Source: an uncultured Bacteroidota bacterium (lineage in GTDB: Bacteria; Bacteroidota; Bacteroidia; Chitinophagales; Chitinophagaceae). Taken from it: a stretch of 7,881 nt of DNA. Every line of letters starts with the position of its first letter. Position 1 is the stretch's first letter. Shown one piece after another: positions 1 to 5,628 of this stretch. The position numbers and the translations under genes are program-made. Below the pieces are notes generated by a model. That model did no database searches. It saw only the letters and a list, made by a program, of their open reading frames with translations, and was not told where the DNA came from. The stretch is from assembly GCA_946480675.1 (NCBI GenBank), contig CAMLKS010000103.1, positions 1-7,881 of the forward strand. Direction: 5' to 3'.

Positions 1-578
1 CCGGCAATAGTACCCCTTGCTGCCATACCATCTATAGTATAGTTGGTAGCAGATGCCAGTTGGCCACCCAGGCTGGAACCACGGCTTAAAGGAGACAGTT
101 CTACCAGCGATGTGAAGTTACGGCCGTTAACAGGCAGCTTGGCAATATCGCGGGCGGTAATAGCCGTTAGAGAGCCTATGTTCTCAATCTTATTACGCGG
201 CGAACCTACTGTAACAGTTACTTCATTTAGTTGATTGGATTGTGTAGCTAATTCAAAGCTCACTTTTAAAACATCACCCTGGTTTAGTGAATAGTCTGTT
301 TGTTTTTGAGTATTGAAGCCCATTGCTTCAACCGTTACAGAATAAGGGGAACCGAGGGGTAGCTCTTTCAGGATGAATGATCCTTCTTCTCCCGATACTG
401 TTTTCACGGTAAAACCGGTAGATTCATTTTTTACAGTAATGATGGCTCCGGGTATTGTTTCACCCTTGGCGTCAACTACTTTACCCGATATGCTGGCGAG
501 GATGCTTTGTGCTATCGCAGGGGCGATATACATCATCAGCACGGCACATACGGCGAGTGTTCGAATAAAAATCTTCAT
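1..578 (-). CDS. Oar-like TonB-dependent outer-membrane receptor, N-terminal part (runs off the window)
   Basis: Read on the minus strand from an ATG at 578-576, the frame stays open for 192 codons to the window edge. Residues 1-24 form a Sec signal peptide: basic start (MKIFIRT), hydrophobic core, likely cleavage after AIA before Gln24. Residues about 28-110 look like a carboxypeptidase-regulatory-like beta-sandwich (SGKVVDAKGETIPGA, then GSFILKELPLG and VEAMGF). Residues about 117-192 begin a TonB plug: LNEVTVTVG, then ARDIAKLPVNGRNFTSLVELSP and NYTIDGM. The LPVNGRNF and NYTIDG elements point to the Oar-like class of large receptors rather than to SusC/RagA. Such proteins sit in the outer membrane and import or export ligands using TonB-ExbBD energy; the ligand cannot be inferred. 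The beta-barrel lies outside the window. There is no clear ribosome-binding site, only a purine-rich AAAAGA before the ATG. No sigma/anti-sigma pair or SusD partner is visible. Confidence 0.88.
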   Translation of the reverse strand, partial: MKIFIRTLAVCAVLMMYIAPAIAQSILASISGKVVDAKGETIPGAIITVKNESTGFTVKTVSGEEGSFILKELPLGSPYSVTVEAMGFNTQKQTDYSLNQGDVLKVSFELATQSNQLNEVTVTVGSPRNKIENIGSLTAITARDIAKLPVNGRNFTSLVELSPLSRGSSLGGQLASATNYTIDGMAARGTIA

Positions 579-1010
579 TCTTTTGCTGTTTGGTTGTTAA
601 AGTTTTCTGAAAGCAGCAAAAGTCAAAAGGAGATGTTATCAACAGGTTGTTGAGATGTTATGTTAGGCTTAAGGAAAGGTTAAGGGGGATAGATTGGATG
701 GTATATTTACCTTCCTTAAATTTATAATAAAAACGGGCTAACATGGAAACTACTCTGTAATGACCGTTTTGGACATAGAAAAATGCGAGATAAAAGCTTT
801 GTCGCTTTTCATCGTGGAGGCAAATTATCATTAGGAAACCATAGGAAGTTAATGAGATGGGGGGATACTGTGCTTTGAAAGAATCTTGTCATATTATTTT
901 AGAGAGTTGGACGAACCTTTATACATGCTATCAGCGCAACTCAGGCTTGGCAAGATGGTTACTGCTCAACGGGTGATGCCATCCAGGCTTCCAGAAACGT
1001 TACCTTTTTA
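579..1010. other. Intergenic region with no supported gene
   Basis: This stretch lies between the stop of the DUF4142 gene and the start of the receptor gene, both on the minus strand. It should hold the receptor promoter and 5' leader, but I found no TAnnTTTG box on the minus strand. It contains a weak inverted repeat, AAAACGG (730-736) and CCGTTTT (764-770), with a 27-nt loop, and a short direct repeat CAGGCTT (around 942 and 987). Only tiny open frames occur, for example 925-1017 on the plus strand (30 codons), and none looks like a protein. No rho-independent terminator is evident downstream of the DUF4142 gene. Confidence 0.6.
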
Positions 1011-1013
1011 CTA

Positions 1014-1556
1014 CTAATACATGTTTGCAATGCTATCAGCCTTCTTCAAATGCATACGTAGTGACGGCAGATATTTATTCGCATAATCTTTAACCTTAGT
1101 ATGAGATCCCGACATGGCTTCATTTTCAAACAATGCAATGTTCTTCTGGTGGTCTGCCACCTGCATATGAATATATAAGGAATCAAATCTCCTTCCGGTT
1201 GCAGCTTCCAATTGTTGTTTTATTACCTGATGCTCAGCATCTATACCTTGTGGCAGTGCTACGCCTGTTTCGCCGGCTACCTGTTGCAAGTCTGTTTGTG
1301 CTTTTTGGTGATCTATAACCATCATTTGGCCAAAATCTCGAATGTCACCATTCATGCCTTTGGAGTTTGCCAGATTACCCGCGTCAACTTCAGCATTATT
1401 CCCATAGGTAGCCTTCATCATAAAATCACGGTCCATTTGGTTCAGCGGATTGTTATTATTTCCATTGCCGTTGTTGTTATTGTCATCATCATCTTTATTA
1501 CATGCTATGGCAAATGGAAAGGAAGCCAAGAGCAGCATTTTTACTACTGTTTTCAT
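1014..1556 (-). CDS. DUF4142 ferritin-like lipoprotein, predicted surface-exposed
   Basis: The 180-residue protein starts with a lipoprotein signal (MKTVVKMLLL core, A16-I17-A18-C19 lipobox). An Asp/Asn-rich linker follows (residues 20-36). Residues about 40-180 match DUF4142, a family of two paired helical hairpins related to ferritin-like bundles. Visible marks are the repeated D-H pairs D82-H83 and D135-H136, plus E56 and H169, all plausible metal or structural positions; the pattern FGQMMVIDH and the ending LPSLRMHL are typical of the family. The function of DUF4142 is not established; it often sits beside stress genes, as here beside a divergently transcribed manganese catalase. The residues after Cys19 (N-K-D-D-D-D) match the Bacteroidota lipoprotein export signal, so I infer display on the outer face of the outer membrane. 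The gene ends in two consecutive in-frame TAG stops (1016-1011). No Shine-Dalgarno site precedes the ATG. Confidence 0.85.
   Translation of the reverse strand: MKTVVKMLLLASFPFAIACNKDDDDNNNNGNGNNNNPLNQMDRDFMMKATYGNNAEVDAGNLANSKGMNGDIRDFGQMMVIDHQKAQTDLQQVAGETGVALPQGIDAEHQVIKQQLEAATGRRFDSLYIHMQVADHQKNIALFENEAMSGSHTKVKDYANKYLPSLRMHLKKADSIANMY
1449..1499 (-). repeat. Low-complexity Asp/Asn codon run in the DUF4142 lipoprotein
   Basis: Residues 20-36 of the lipoprotein are almost only Asp, Asn and Gly, encoded by runs of GAT/GAC and AAT/AAC trinucleotides. It is probably a flexible tether between the lipid anchor and the folded helical domain. The trinucleotide repetition makes replication slippage in multiples of three possible, which would change tether length without breaking the frame. 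Confidence 0.6.
1482..1502 (-). other. Lipobox Cys19 plus K-(D/E)2 lipoprotein export signal
   Basis: These codons encode Cys19 followed by N-K-D-D-D-D. In Bacteroidota such as Capnocytophaga, a Lys followed by two acidic residues just after the acylated Cys acts as a signal for transport to the cell surface. Here Lys is at +2 after the Cys (+3 counting Cys as +1), directly followed by four Asp. The match is seen in the sequence; surface location is inferred. Confidence 0.6.
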
Positions 1557-1925
1557 CGTACATTTTTTGCTATGTTTTTAAGGCTAATGCCACCTTAAGA
1601 ATAAAAATGCGTTTGGCGCTCCATTATACTCCTTACACTTTGATATTGATGAGTTGAAATTTATATGAAAAGAGTTGGAATAGTTTAGGGCTAAAGGTAA
1701 AACCCTTAGTAAATCTAATGCCATACTGCGCATGTATCCATTACATGTGGCATCAGTTACACACATCTCAGTAGGAATACGTTGTTAGTATTTTATAGCA
1801 AGTGTATCGATAATTGATTATATCCTTCAATGTAAGTAGAATAGAAGCAGTCTGCCCTTAACCAAGACGAGATGGCATTATTGTAGCATAGTTGAATAAT
1901 CAATTCACTATTTAAACATTCTATT
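1557..1925. promoter_or_regulatory. Divergent intergenic region between the DUF4142 and Mn-catalase genes
   Basis: This AT-rich 369-bp stretch must contain the promoters of both divergent genes. I could not find a clean Bacteroidota promoter for either. The closest minus-strand candidate is TACCTTTA (complement of about 1691-1698), one base off TAnnTTTG, about 135 bp before the DUF4142 start and without an obvious TTG at the right spacing. An inverted pair AATTGATTAT (1812-1821) and ATAATCAATT (1896-1905) lies just upstream of the catalase start, and TTGA-ATAA-TCAA (1892-1903) is a small palindrome overlapping the second arm. These may be operators or chance in AT-rich DNA. A minus-strand open frame at 1584-1766 has no recognisable protein features. 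Confidence 0.45.
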
Positions 1926-2891
1926 ATGTTTTACCACGTAAAAGAATTACAGTTCAATGCCAGAGTTTCCAAACCCGATCCTGCTTTTGCCACATTGTTG
2001 TTAGAGCAATTTGGCGGTGCAAATGGCGAGCTGGCTGCAGCGCTCCGGTATTTTGTTCAGGCATTCGCTTGCAAAAAGCCGCATCCCGATAAGTATGATA
2101 TGCTGATGGATATTGCTACAGAAGAATTCAGCCACCTGGAAATTGTAGGTGCAACGATACAGATGCTGTTACAGGGCGTAAATGGCGATTTGAAAAATGC
2201 AGCAGAAAACTCGGAAATCATGCAATTGCTGAATGGGAAAGCCGCTAAAGAAGACTTTATACATAAAGCCATAGTTGCTCCACAATTCCTGGTTTCCAGT
2301 GCTGGTGGCCCGGCCTATACTAATAGCCAGGGTGTGCCATGGACAGCTGCATATATAAACGGGGATGCTAATGGTGAGCTTACAGCAGACTTACGATCTG
2401 ATATTGCAGCAGAGTCGAGAGCTAAAATGGTATATGAATACCTGCTACAATTTACAGATGATCCGTATGTAAAAGAAACGCTCAAATTCCTGATGACAAG
2501 AGAAGTCGCTCACTTCCAGATGTTTGAAGCTGCATTGGAAACGATACAGCCAGACTTCCCGCCGGGTGTACTGCAAAGCGATCCGCGATATAGCAACCTG
2601 TACTTCAATATGTCTAATAGCAGTGCTATACGTGGTCCGTGGAACCAAGGTGAAAGTTCGCAGCTTGGGGAGGCATGGCAGTATATACAAGACCCTGTAA
2701 AGCATGTAATTGAAACTAACGGGTTATTGGATTGTCAGCCTAATGGCACCGCCAGAACCATTGAAGGTTCTGAGGACATAGATTATGCGCGCAGTAAAGA
2801 AAAAAGCGAAGAGATTAATACGGCTGTGCCCATCGGCGAAGCACAATGGAACCAAACCTATCCTGAAGATATGTCAACCTTTAAAAAATAA
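1926..2891 (+). CDS. Manganese (non-heme) catalase
   Basis: The 321-residue product converts two H2O2 to two water and O2 at a dimanganese centre in a ferritin-like four-helix bundle, in the cytoplasm. The dimanganese ligands are all visible: E35 (in NGELAAALRY), E67 and H70 (in TEEFSHLE), E163 (in DIAAESRAK) and H196 (in REVAHFQMFE). The E163/H196 spacing of 33 equals that of E148/H181 in the Lactobacillus plantarum enzyme, and E193 corresponds to its second-shell Glu178. The family signature SQGVPW is at 134-139. Residues about 210-321 form the expected C-terminal extension that wraps neighbouring subunits in this family. MFYHVKELQF is the usual family start, so 1926 is secure despite the lack of a ribosome-binding site. 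It is the first gene of a plus-strand cluster and its TAA overlaps the next ATG by one base. It is related to Salmonella KatN; I do not assign that symbol firmly. Confidence 0.95.
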   Translation: MFYHVKELQFNARVSKPDPAFATLLLEQFGGANGELAAALRYFVQAFACKKPHPDKYDMLMDIATEEFSHLEIVGATIQMLLQGVNGDLKNAAENSEIMQLLNGKAAKEDFIHKAIVAPQFLVSSAGGPAYTNSQGVPWTAAYINGDANGELTADLRSDIAAESRAKMVYEYLLQFTDDPYVKETLKFLMTREVAHFQMFEAALETIQPDFPPGVLQSDPRYSNLYFNMSNSSAIRGPWNQGESSQLGEAWQYIQDPVKHVIETNGLLDCQPNGTARTIEGSEDIDYARSKEKSEEINTAVPIGEAQWNQTYPEDMSTFKK

Positions 2892-3553
2892 TGATAGACA
2901 TAGTTTATTATACCGACCCGTTGTGCTGCTGGAGCTGGGCTTATGAAGCGCACCTGCAGAGAATAATGAATGAGTTGAATGATACGTACGCTATCCGGTA
3001 TTGTATGGTGGGATTGATTGAAAGTTGGACTGCCTACAATGATGATGTAAATATTGTTTCCCGACCTATACAGATGGGGCCACTATGGATGCAGGTAAAA
3101 CATACAGCTAATGTGGAAATAGACCCGGCTATATGGCATGACGACCCGCCGGCATCATCTTACCTGGCGTGCGTAACTGTTAAATGCGCATTTGCTCAAT
3201 CTCAATCGATAGGTGTGGAATACTTAAAGCTATTGCGAGAGGCTGTAATGACCCGATGTATCAATATAGACAAGCAAAGTACATTAATACATATTGCAAA
3301 CCTTGTAAAAGGCTTAGATGCAGAACGATTAGCCGCTGATATGGTTAACGGCATTGGCTTTAAATATTTTAAAGAAGACCTGAATGAAACACGCATCAGG
3401 AATATTCAGCGTACACCGACAATAATATTAAGTACTGCTGATGGCAAAGGCATGATTATTACAGGTTATCATCCCTTCGAAGTTTTGAAAGACAAATTCA
3501 ATTCACTAATAAAAACGAAAGATCATGTACGAAACGAAATCAATTGCATCTAA
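2891..3553 (+). CDS. DsbA-family thioredoxin-fold protein with a CCWS active-site motif
   Basis: The 220-residue protein begins with beta strand MIDIVYYT, directly followed by DPLCCWSWAYE (9-19), the position of the thioredoxin CxxC in the DsbA/FrnE/SpxH-type group. Here the motif is C12-C13-W14-S15: the first Cys is kept, the usual resolving Cys is Ser, and a second Cys sits next to the first. A helical insertion follows (about 85-155, with PASSYLACVTVKCA), then R-T175-P176-T, the expected cis-proline loop, and a last strand and helix (IITGYHPFEVLKDKF). There is no signal peptide, so it should act in the cytoplasm. Roles fitting the fold are thiol-disulfide exchange, glutathione-linked chemistry, or an adaptor role as in SpxH/YjbH; the sequence does not choose between them. 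Its ATG shares one base with the catalase stop (TAATG), suggesting coupled translation, and its end overlaps the next gene by 29 bp. Confidence 0.8.
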   Translation: MIDIVYYTDPLCCWSWAYEAHLQRIMNELNDTYAIRYCMVGLIESWTAYNDDVNIVSRPIQMGPLWMQVKHTANVEIDPAIWHDDPPASSYLACVTVKCAFAQSQSIGVEYLKLLREAVMTRCINIDKQSTLIHIANLVKGLDAERLAADMVNGIGFKYFKEDLNETRIRNIQRTPTIILSTADGKGMIITGYHPFEVLKDKFNSLIKTKDHVRNEINCI

Positions 3554-3788
3554 AGATCACAAAGAAGGTATTATTGCCAAAACAATAGAAAATCAAACCG
3601 CTAAAATTCCCTCAGATGCTTATTTGTGGGCCTCTTTTGCCTGTATGGGCATATCGCTGACATTAAAGCTGATGGGTAAGAACCATAATGCACTGTTTGT
3701 AGGCCAATGGGCTGCGCCTTTCTTGTTAATGGGCATCTACAACAAAATAGTAAAAGTAGAAGGCCACGATAAAGAAGATAAAGAATAA
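3525..3788 (+). CDS. Small two-helix membrane protein of unknown function
   Basis: This 87-residue protein has a charged N-terminus (1-29, including IAKTIENQTAKIPS), two hydrophobic segments (about 32-50, AYLWASFACMGISLTLKLM, and about 56-74, ALFVGQWAAPFLLMGIYNK) and a highly charged tail (EGHDKEDKE). The short loop GKNHN between the helices suggests a hairpin with both ends on the same side of the inner membrane, probably the cytoplasm by the positive-inside rule. I recall similar small proteins with the IPS, MGIS and FVGQWAP elements next to stress genes in other Bacteroidota, but know no function. The start at 3525 lies inside the preceding gene with a 29-bp overlap in another frame, which points to translational coupling with the DsbA-like protein. 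A weak purine stretch (AACGAAAG) lies before the ATG. It is too well organised to be a chance frame, but unproven as a protein. Confidence 0.75.
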   Translation: MYETKSIASKDHKEGIIAKTIENQTAKIPSDAYLWASFACMGISLTLKLMGKNHNALFVGQWAAPFLLMGIYNKIVKVEGHDKEDKE

Positions 3789-3795
3789 CCTTATT
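3786..3795 (+). repeat. 10-bp repeat TAACCTTATT at a gene junction, copy 1
   Basis: TAACCTTATT begins with the TAA stop of the small membrane gene. An identical 10-mer begins with the stop of the dehydrogenase gene at 4984. Both lie in the short gap before the next start codon, 21 bp before ATG 3817 in this case. It may be a shared leader element or coincidence. Confidence 0.35.
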
Positions 3796-3816
3796 CCTTC
3801 ATGAACATTAATAGAT

Positions 3817-4986
3817 ATGAAAGCAGCAGTATTTCACAAGATTGGTGATATCAGTGTAGATAATGTACCCGACCCGCGTATTGAGCATCCGGAAGATATC
3901 GTACTGAAAGTAACAACAACGGCTATTTGCGGTTCAGACCTGCACATATATGATGGCTTTGTGCCACAATTACGAGATGAGGTGTTGGGCCATGAGTTTA
4001 TGGGCATCGTAGAAGAAGTAGGTCCCGAAGTAACGCGGGTAAAAAAAGGCGATAGGGTAGTAGTGCCTTTTACTATTGCGTGTGGCAGATGTTTTTATTG
4101 TCAGCAGGGTTTTCATCCCAACTGCACGAACAGTAACCCGGAAAATTATGGTCCTGAGGGCGACCTTTTGAAAGGAAAGGGCGGCGGTATGTTTGGATAT
4201 ACTGATCTCTATGGTGGTTATAATGGTGGCCAGGCAGAGTATGTACGTGTGCCATTTGCCAATGCAGGCCCTAAAATAATACCGGAAGACCTGACAGATG
4301 AGCAGGTGGTTTTCCTTACGGATATATTTCCAACGGGTTGGAGCAGCGTGAAATGGGGTAAAGTAAAGCCGGGCGATACAGTTGTGATTTTTGGCAGCGG
4401 GCCGGTAGGACTTATGGCCCAAAAGGCTGCCTGGTTACATGGAGCAGAAAGGGTAATCGCAGTAGATCCATTGGATTATCGACTGGATAAAGCACGAAAT
4501 GTGAATAAAGTGGAAACATTGAATGCTTTAGATGAAGACCTGATGGAAAAAATAAGATCTATGACCAATGGCCGTGGGGCTGATGTAGCTATAGATGCAG
4601 TGGGCATGGAAGCCAACCGTACTTTTCTTGAGAAGGCTAAGGCTGTATTGAACATGGAAAAAGGTACAGCTAAGGTAATCGAAATGTGTACCGAAGCTGT
4701 AAGGCGTAGCGGCACTATAGCTGTAGTAGGTGTATACGCCAGTCCATTTGATAATTTTCCTATTCACAGGATATTCGATAAAGGGCTTATCATGCAATTT
4801 GGCCAGGCACAAACTCATATGTATATAGATCAATGCTTTGAAGCGGTACGAAGTGGCAAGGTGGTACTGGATGATATCATCACACACAGAATGCCACTCT
4901 CTAAAGCATCTGAAGCATATGATATGTTTAAGCATAAGACCGACGATTGCGTGAAGGTTATCCTGAAACCAGAAATGGATCGCTAA
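3817..4986 (+). CDS. Zinc-dependent medium-chain alcohol dehydrogenase, formaldehyde-dehydrogenase-like
   Basis: The 389-residue protein is a GroES-like/Rossmann medium-chain dehydrogenase. The catalytic zinc site is C38 (in AICGSDLH), H59-E60 (LGHEFMG) and D169 (FLTDIFPTGW). The structural zinc site is C89, C92, C95 and C103, with the standard 2-2-7 spacing. The nucleotide fold has G193-S-G-P-V-G198 and an acidic D217 at the end of the next strand (RVIAVDPLD), which favours NAD over NADP. The long insert GGGMFGYTDLYGGYNGGQAE (122-141) and the TDIFPTGW motif place it with the formaldehyde-dehydrogenase-like branch, which includes glutathione-independent enzymes. The substrate is probably a small alcohol or aldehyde; exact identity is not readable. 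MKAAVFHKIGDI is the family start; an ATG at 3801 is out of frame. It follows the small membrane gene by 28 bp and precedes the DUF892 gene by 19 bp. In this setting aldehyde clearance under oxidative stress is a reasonable inference. Confidence 0.9.
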   Translation: MKAAVFHKIGDISVDNVPDPRIEHPEDIVLKVTTTAICGSDLHIYDGFVPQLRDEVLGHEFMGIVEEVGPEVTRVKKGDRVVVPFTIACGRCFYCQQGFHPNCTNSNPENYGPEGDLLKGKGGGMFGYTDLYGGYNGGQAEYVRVPFANAGPKIIPEDLTDEQVVFLTDIFPTGWSSVKWGKVKPGDTVVIFGSGPVGLMAQKAAWLHGAERVIAVDPLDYRLDKARNVNKVETLNALDEDLMEKIRSMTNGRGADVAIDAVGMEANRTFLEKAKAVLNMEKGTAKVIEMCTEAVRRSGTIAVVGVYASPFDNFPIHRIFDKGLIMQFGQAQTHMYIDQCFEAVRSGKVVLDDIITHRMPLSKASEAYDMFKHKTDDCVKVILKPEMDR

Positions 4987-4993
4987 CCTTATT
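4984..4993 (+). repeat. 10-bp repeat TAACCTTATT at a gene junction, copy 2
   Basis: This is the second copy of the 10-mer; it starts with the dehydrogenase stop codon and lies 12 bp before ATG 5006 of the DUF892 gene. The flanking bases differ between the copies, so it is not part of a longer duplicated segment. Confidence 0.35.
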
Positions 4994-5005
4994 AAAATGT
5001 AAACA

Positions 5006-5509
5006 ATGACAGAGATAAAAGATTTGAAGGATTTGTTCTTTCATGAGATACAGGTATTGTGGAGTGCAGAGAAAATGCTGATAGAAGCGATGCCTGCTAT
5101 GATAGAACGCGCCCGCAACCTGGGCCTTAAAAAGAACCTCGCTATGCACCTGGCTGAAACGGAACAGCATAAGGCAGCATTGGATCTCATATGTAAGCAA
5201 CTGAATATAGACCCGAAAGGCGATTTTAATCCGGGTATGAAAGGTATAATCGAGGAAGGACAAAAAGTAATGGCTAAAGATGCGACAGACGTGGCCATGG
5301 ATGCTGCCATAATAGCCGGTGCCCAAAAGGTGGAACATTACGAAATATCCGGCTATGGCAGTGCGGCATACTATGCTGAAATGCTGGGATATGAAGGCAT
5401 TGCGCAACGTTTGCGGCTGACACTGGCGGAAGAACAAGATGCAGATACGAAACTGAACTTCCTGGCAAAAGAAATAGTAAATGCCAGGGCAATGAACACG
5501 ACGGTATAA
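5006..5509 (+). CDS. DUF892 ferritin-like stress protein (YciE/YciF family)
   Basis: The 167-residue protein matches DUF892 over its length: ferritin-like four-helix subunits seen in E. coli YciE and YciF. Family marks are LKDLFFHEIQVLWSAEKML (7-25), HLAETEQHKAAL (48-59), KVEHYEISGYGSAAYYAEMLG (108-128) and LAEEQDADTKL (140-150). Candidate metal ligands by position are E22, E51, E110, E113 and E142 or E143; H55 stands where YciF has Gln. The biochemical role of the family is not settled; it is linked to general and osmotic stress, and in Salmonella its genes form the yciGFE-katN operon with a manganese catalase under RpoS. Finding it four genes after an Mn catalase here repeats that association. 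It lies 19 bp after the dehydrogenase gene and is followed by a terminator, so it is probably the last gene of the transcription unit. No Shine-Dalgarno site precedes ATG 5006. Confidence 0.9.
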   Translation: MTEIKDLKDLFFHEIQVLWSAEKMLIEAMPAMIERARNLGLKKNLAMHLAETEQHKAALDLICKQLNIDPKGDFNPGMKGIIEEGQKVMAKDATDVAMDAAIIAGAQKVEHYEISGYGSAAYYAEMLGYEGIAQRLRLTLAEEQDADTKLNFLAKEIVNARAMNTTV

Positions 5510-5533
5510 AATTGAACACAGGTTTTCTTTTTT

Positions 5534-5575
5534 GAAGGGTCATTATCTTATAGATAAGCGGCCCTTTTATTATTT
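5534..5575 (+). terminator. Rho-independent terminator after the DUF892 gene
   Basis: AAGGGTC (5535-5541) pairs with GGCCCTT (5560-5566), including one G-T wobble. An inner CTTA-TAGA-TAAG hairpin (5547-5558) sits on an asymmetric bulge, and a T-rich tail TTTTATTATTT follows. The polarity fits termination of plus-strand transcription 25 bp after the DUF892 stop, separating the catalase cluster from glgE. There is no T-tract for the opposite strand. Confidence 0.75.
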
Positions 5576-5628
5576 ATCGGGGTGTTGGTATTAGATTTTA
5601 TTACGGTGATATTGAATACGGATATTAG

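Noticed and set aside
1..578. SusC/RagA-type polysaccharide receptor of a PUL
   Set aside because: The plug has LPVNGRNF and NYTIDG of the Oar-like class, and no SusD or glycoside hydrolase of a PUL is adjacent. The GH13 genes here are intracellular glgE and treS.
925..1017. 30-codon plus-strand frame at the end of the receptor upstream gap
   Set aside because: Too short, no ribosome-binding site, and it converges on the stop of the DUF4142 gene; no homology recognised.
1212..1598. 128-codon plus-strand frame opposite the DUF4142 gene with a hydrophobic Ile/Val run
   Set aside because: The run of Ile and Val is just the complement of the Asp/Asn codon tract of the lipoprotein. It resembles a membrane helix by accident.
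1584..1766. 60-codon minus-strand frame in the divergent intergenic region
   Set aside because: No recognisable motif, Asn- and Ser-rich AT-driven composition, and no ribosome-binding site. It overlaps the region that must contain the promoters.
3970..4422. 150-codon minus-strand open frame inside the dehydrogenase gene
   Set aside because: It lies wholly antisense to a well-supported Zn dehydrogenase with intact motifs, and its translation has no recognisable domain and a composition typical of an antisense frame.
4958..5437. 159-codon minus-strand open frame across the DUF892 gene
   Set aside because: Antisense to a clear DUF892 protein; rich in Cys, His and Phe as expected from complementing coding codons, with no domain signature.
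5581..5628. Promoter with TTG and TAnnTTTG before glgE
   Set aside because: TTG occurs at 5585-5587 but no TAnnTTTG lies at the right distance; TAGATTTT (5593-5600) is too close to it. A promoter is expected after the terminator but I cannot place it.
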